This document shows positions 6,166 through 6,650 of a stretch of DNA of 6,650 bases, piece by piece. Numbering within the stretch: position 1 is the first letter of the stretch; each line of letters opens with the position of its first letter. A program made the translations under genes and the position numbers. Origin of the DNA: Ekhidna sp. (lineage in GTDB: Bacteria > Bacteroidota > Bacteroidia > Cytophagales > Cyclobacteriaceae); contig JABSPG010000228.1 of the NCBI GenBank assembly GCA_013214445.1, positions 1-6,650 of the forward strand, read 5' to 3'. The notes beneath the pieces are model-generated. The model saw nothing but the letters and a program-made list of their open reading frames with translations, made no database searches and was not told the DNA's origin.

Positions 6166-6636
6166 TTACTTATTCATGGAGGACCAGTTAGTATCTGCTC
6201 GATCCATGTATCCATCAGGATCTTCATTCCAATCATCCTTCAAACTACCGGTTAGTTTGGTCATGATGTTTGATGTAAATAGGATTAGTTCACCATCCTG
6301 AATTTGCCATTGCGTCAAATCGGGCTCCATCTTTGTAGCGCTCTCAGCAACAGCGTAGGCACACCAACCTCCATATTTCGGAAGATATTGCTCAGGATTC
6401 TTTAAAAAAAGTGATCGGTTTTTTGTACTTGAAAAATAATAGGTCAAACCCTCATACTCGACTTGCTCAGATTCAACGCCCACTCTTGCTTCACCCTGCT
6501 CAAAGTACGCAACTGGATCATAACCATCTAATGCTATCCCTTCTGCATTAAATACTGGGTCTTTCGTATCTGAAGAGTCACCGGAACATGAAATGGCAAA
6601 TACAAGCACTAGGGTAAGTAAAGCGATTTTCTTCAT
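6166..6636 (-). CDS. YHS domain-containing lipoprotein
   Basis: This is a 156-residue exported protein. The N terminus has a basic start, a hydrophobic stretch (4-15) and a lipobox ending AISC, so C17 is probably lipidated and the acidic SGDSSD tail follows it. ALDGYDPVAYF (36-45) and YYFSSTKNRSLFLKNPEQYLPKYGGWCAYA (66-95) are the YHS core. WQIQDGELILF (110-120) and the closing DW...ADTNW form the conserved C-terminal extension. The layout matches the family often annotated 'YHS domain-containing (seleno)protein', in which the YGGxCA cysteine can be selenocysteine; here it is an ordinary Cys codon (C92). YHS domains are associated with metal handling, but the function of these small lipoproteins is not established. 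The ATG at 6634-6636 follows an A-rich leader with no SD site. Only 14 bases of upstream sequence are in the window. Confidence 0.88.
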   Translation of the reverse strand: MKKIALLTLVLVFAISCSGDSSDTKDPVFNAEGIALDGYDPVAYFEQGEARVGVESEQVEYEGLTYYFSSTKNRSLFLKNPEQYLPKYGGWCAYAVAESATKMEPDLTQWQIQDGELILFTSNIMTKLTGSLKDDWNEDPDGYMDRADTNWSSMNK

Positions 6637-6650
6637 TTTATTTTTTGTTC

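Noticed and set aside
1..6650. A novel defence, mobile or biosynthetic system
   Set aside because: Every gene belongs to a known core or common family, all are co-oriented, and there are no repeats, integrase, transposase, tRNA attachment site or composition break that I can see.

Overview
The window looks like chromosomal housekeeping DNA from a member of the Bacteroidota, most likely a marine-type Cytophagales relative. Three signs support this: a perfect TAnnTTTG -7 promoter element in front of rpmH, A-rich start regions with few clear Shine-Dalgarno sites, and protein variants typical of the phylum (an adenosine kinase of the PfkB family, a lipoprotein GDPD, and an S41 protease of about 550 residues). 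The phylum call is firm. The order-level call is inference from gene order and protein style.

All eight genes lie on the minus strand, so transcription runs from high to low coordinates. In transcription order they form three apparent units. (1) A YHS-domain lipoprotein (6636-6166), followed by a gap of about 100 bp. (2) A phosphoester/nucleoside unit: a cytoplasmic calcineurin-like metallophosphoesterase (6065-4989), a GDPD lipoprotein (4978-4085) and a PfkB-type adenosine kinase (4092-3100). These are nearly contiguous, and the last pair overlaps by 8 nt. (3) After a 109-bp gap with a weak terminator-like element and a strong promoter: rpmH (2990-2835), rnpA (2820-2446), an S41/CtpA-like processing protease (2362-704) and tsaB (703-23).

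Unit 3 joins a ribosomal protein (L34), the protein subunit of RNase P (tRNA 5' maturation) and TsaB (tRNA t6A37 modification) with a membrane-anchored PDZ protease. The rpmH-rnpA pair is near-universal. Its usual yidD/yidC continuation and a dnaA/oriC neighbour are absent. The most unusual detail is the protease/tsaB junction: the two reading frames are in the same frame, separated by a single TAG codon, and tsaB apparently starts with TTG on the very next codon.

I see no mobile element, CRISPR array, tRNA/rRNA gene, riboswitch or obvious novel defence or biosynthetic system. There is no gene-free stretch longer than about 110 bp. The interesting points are at the level of gene junctions, leader structures and uncharacterised substrates.
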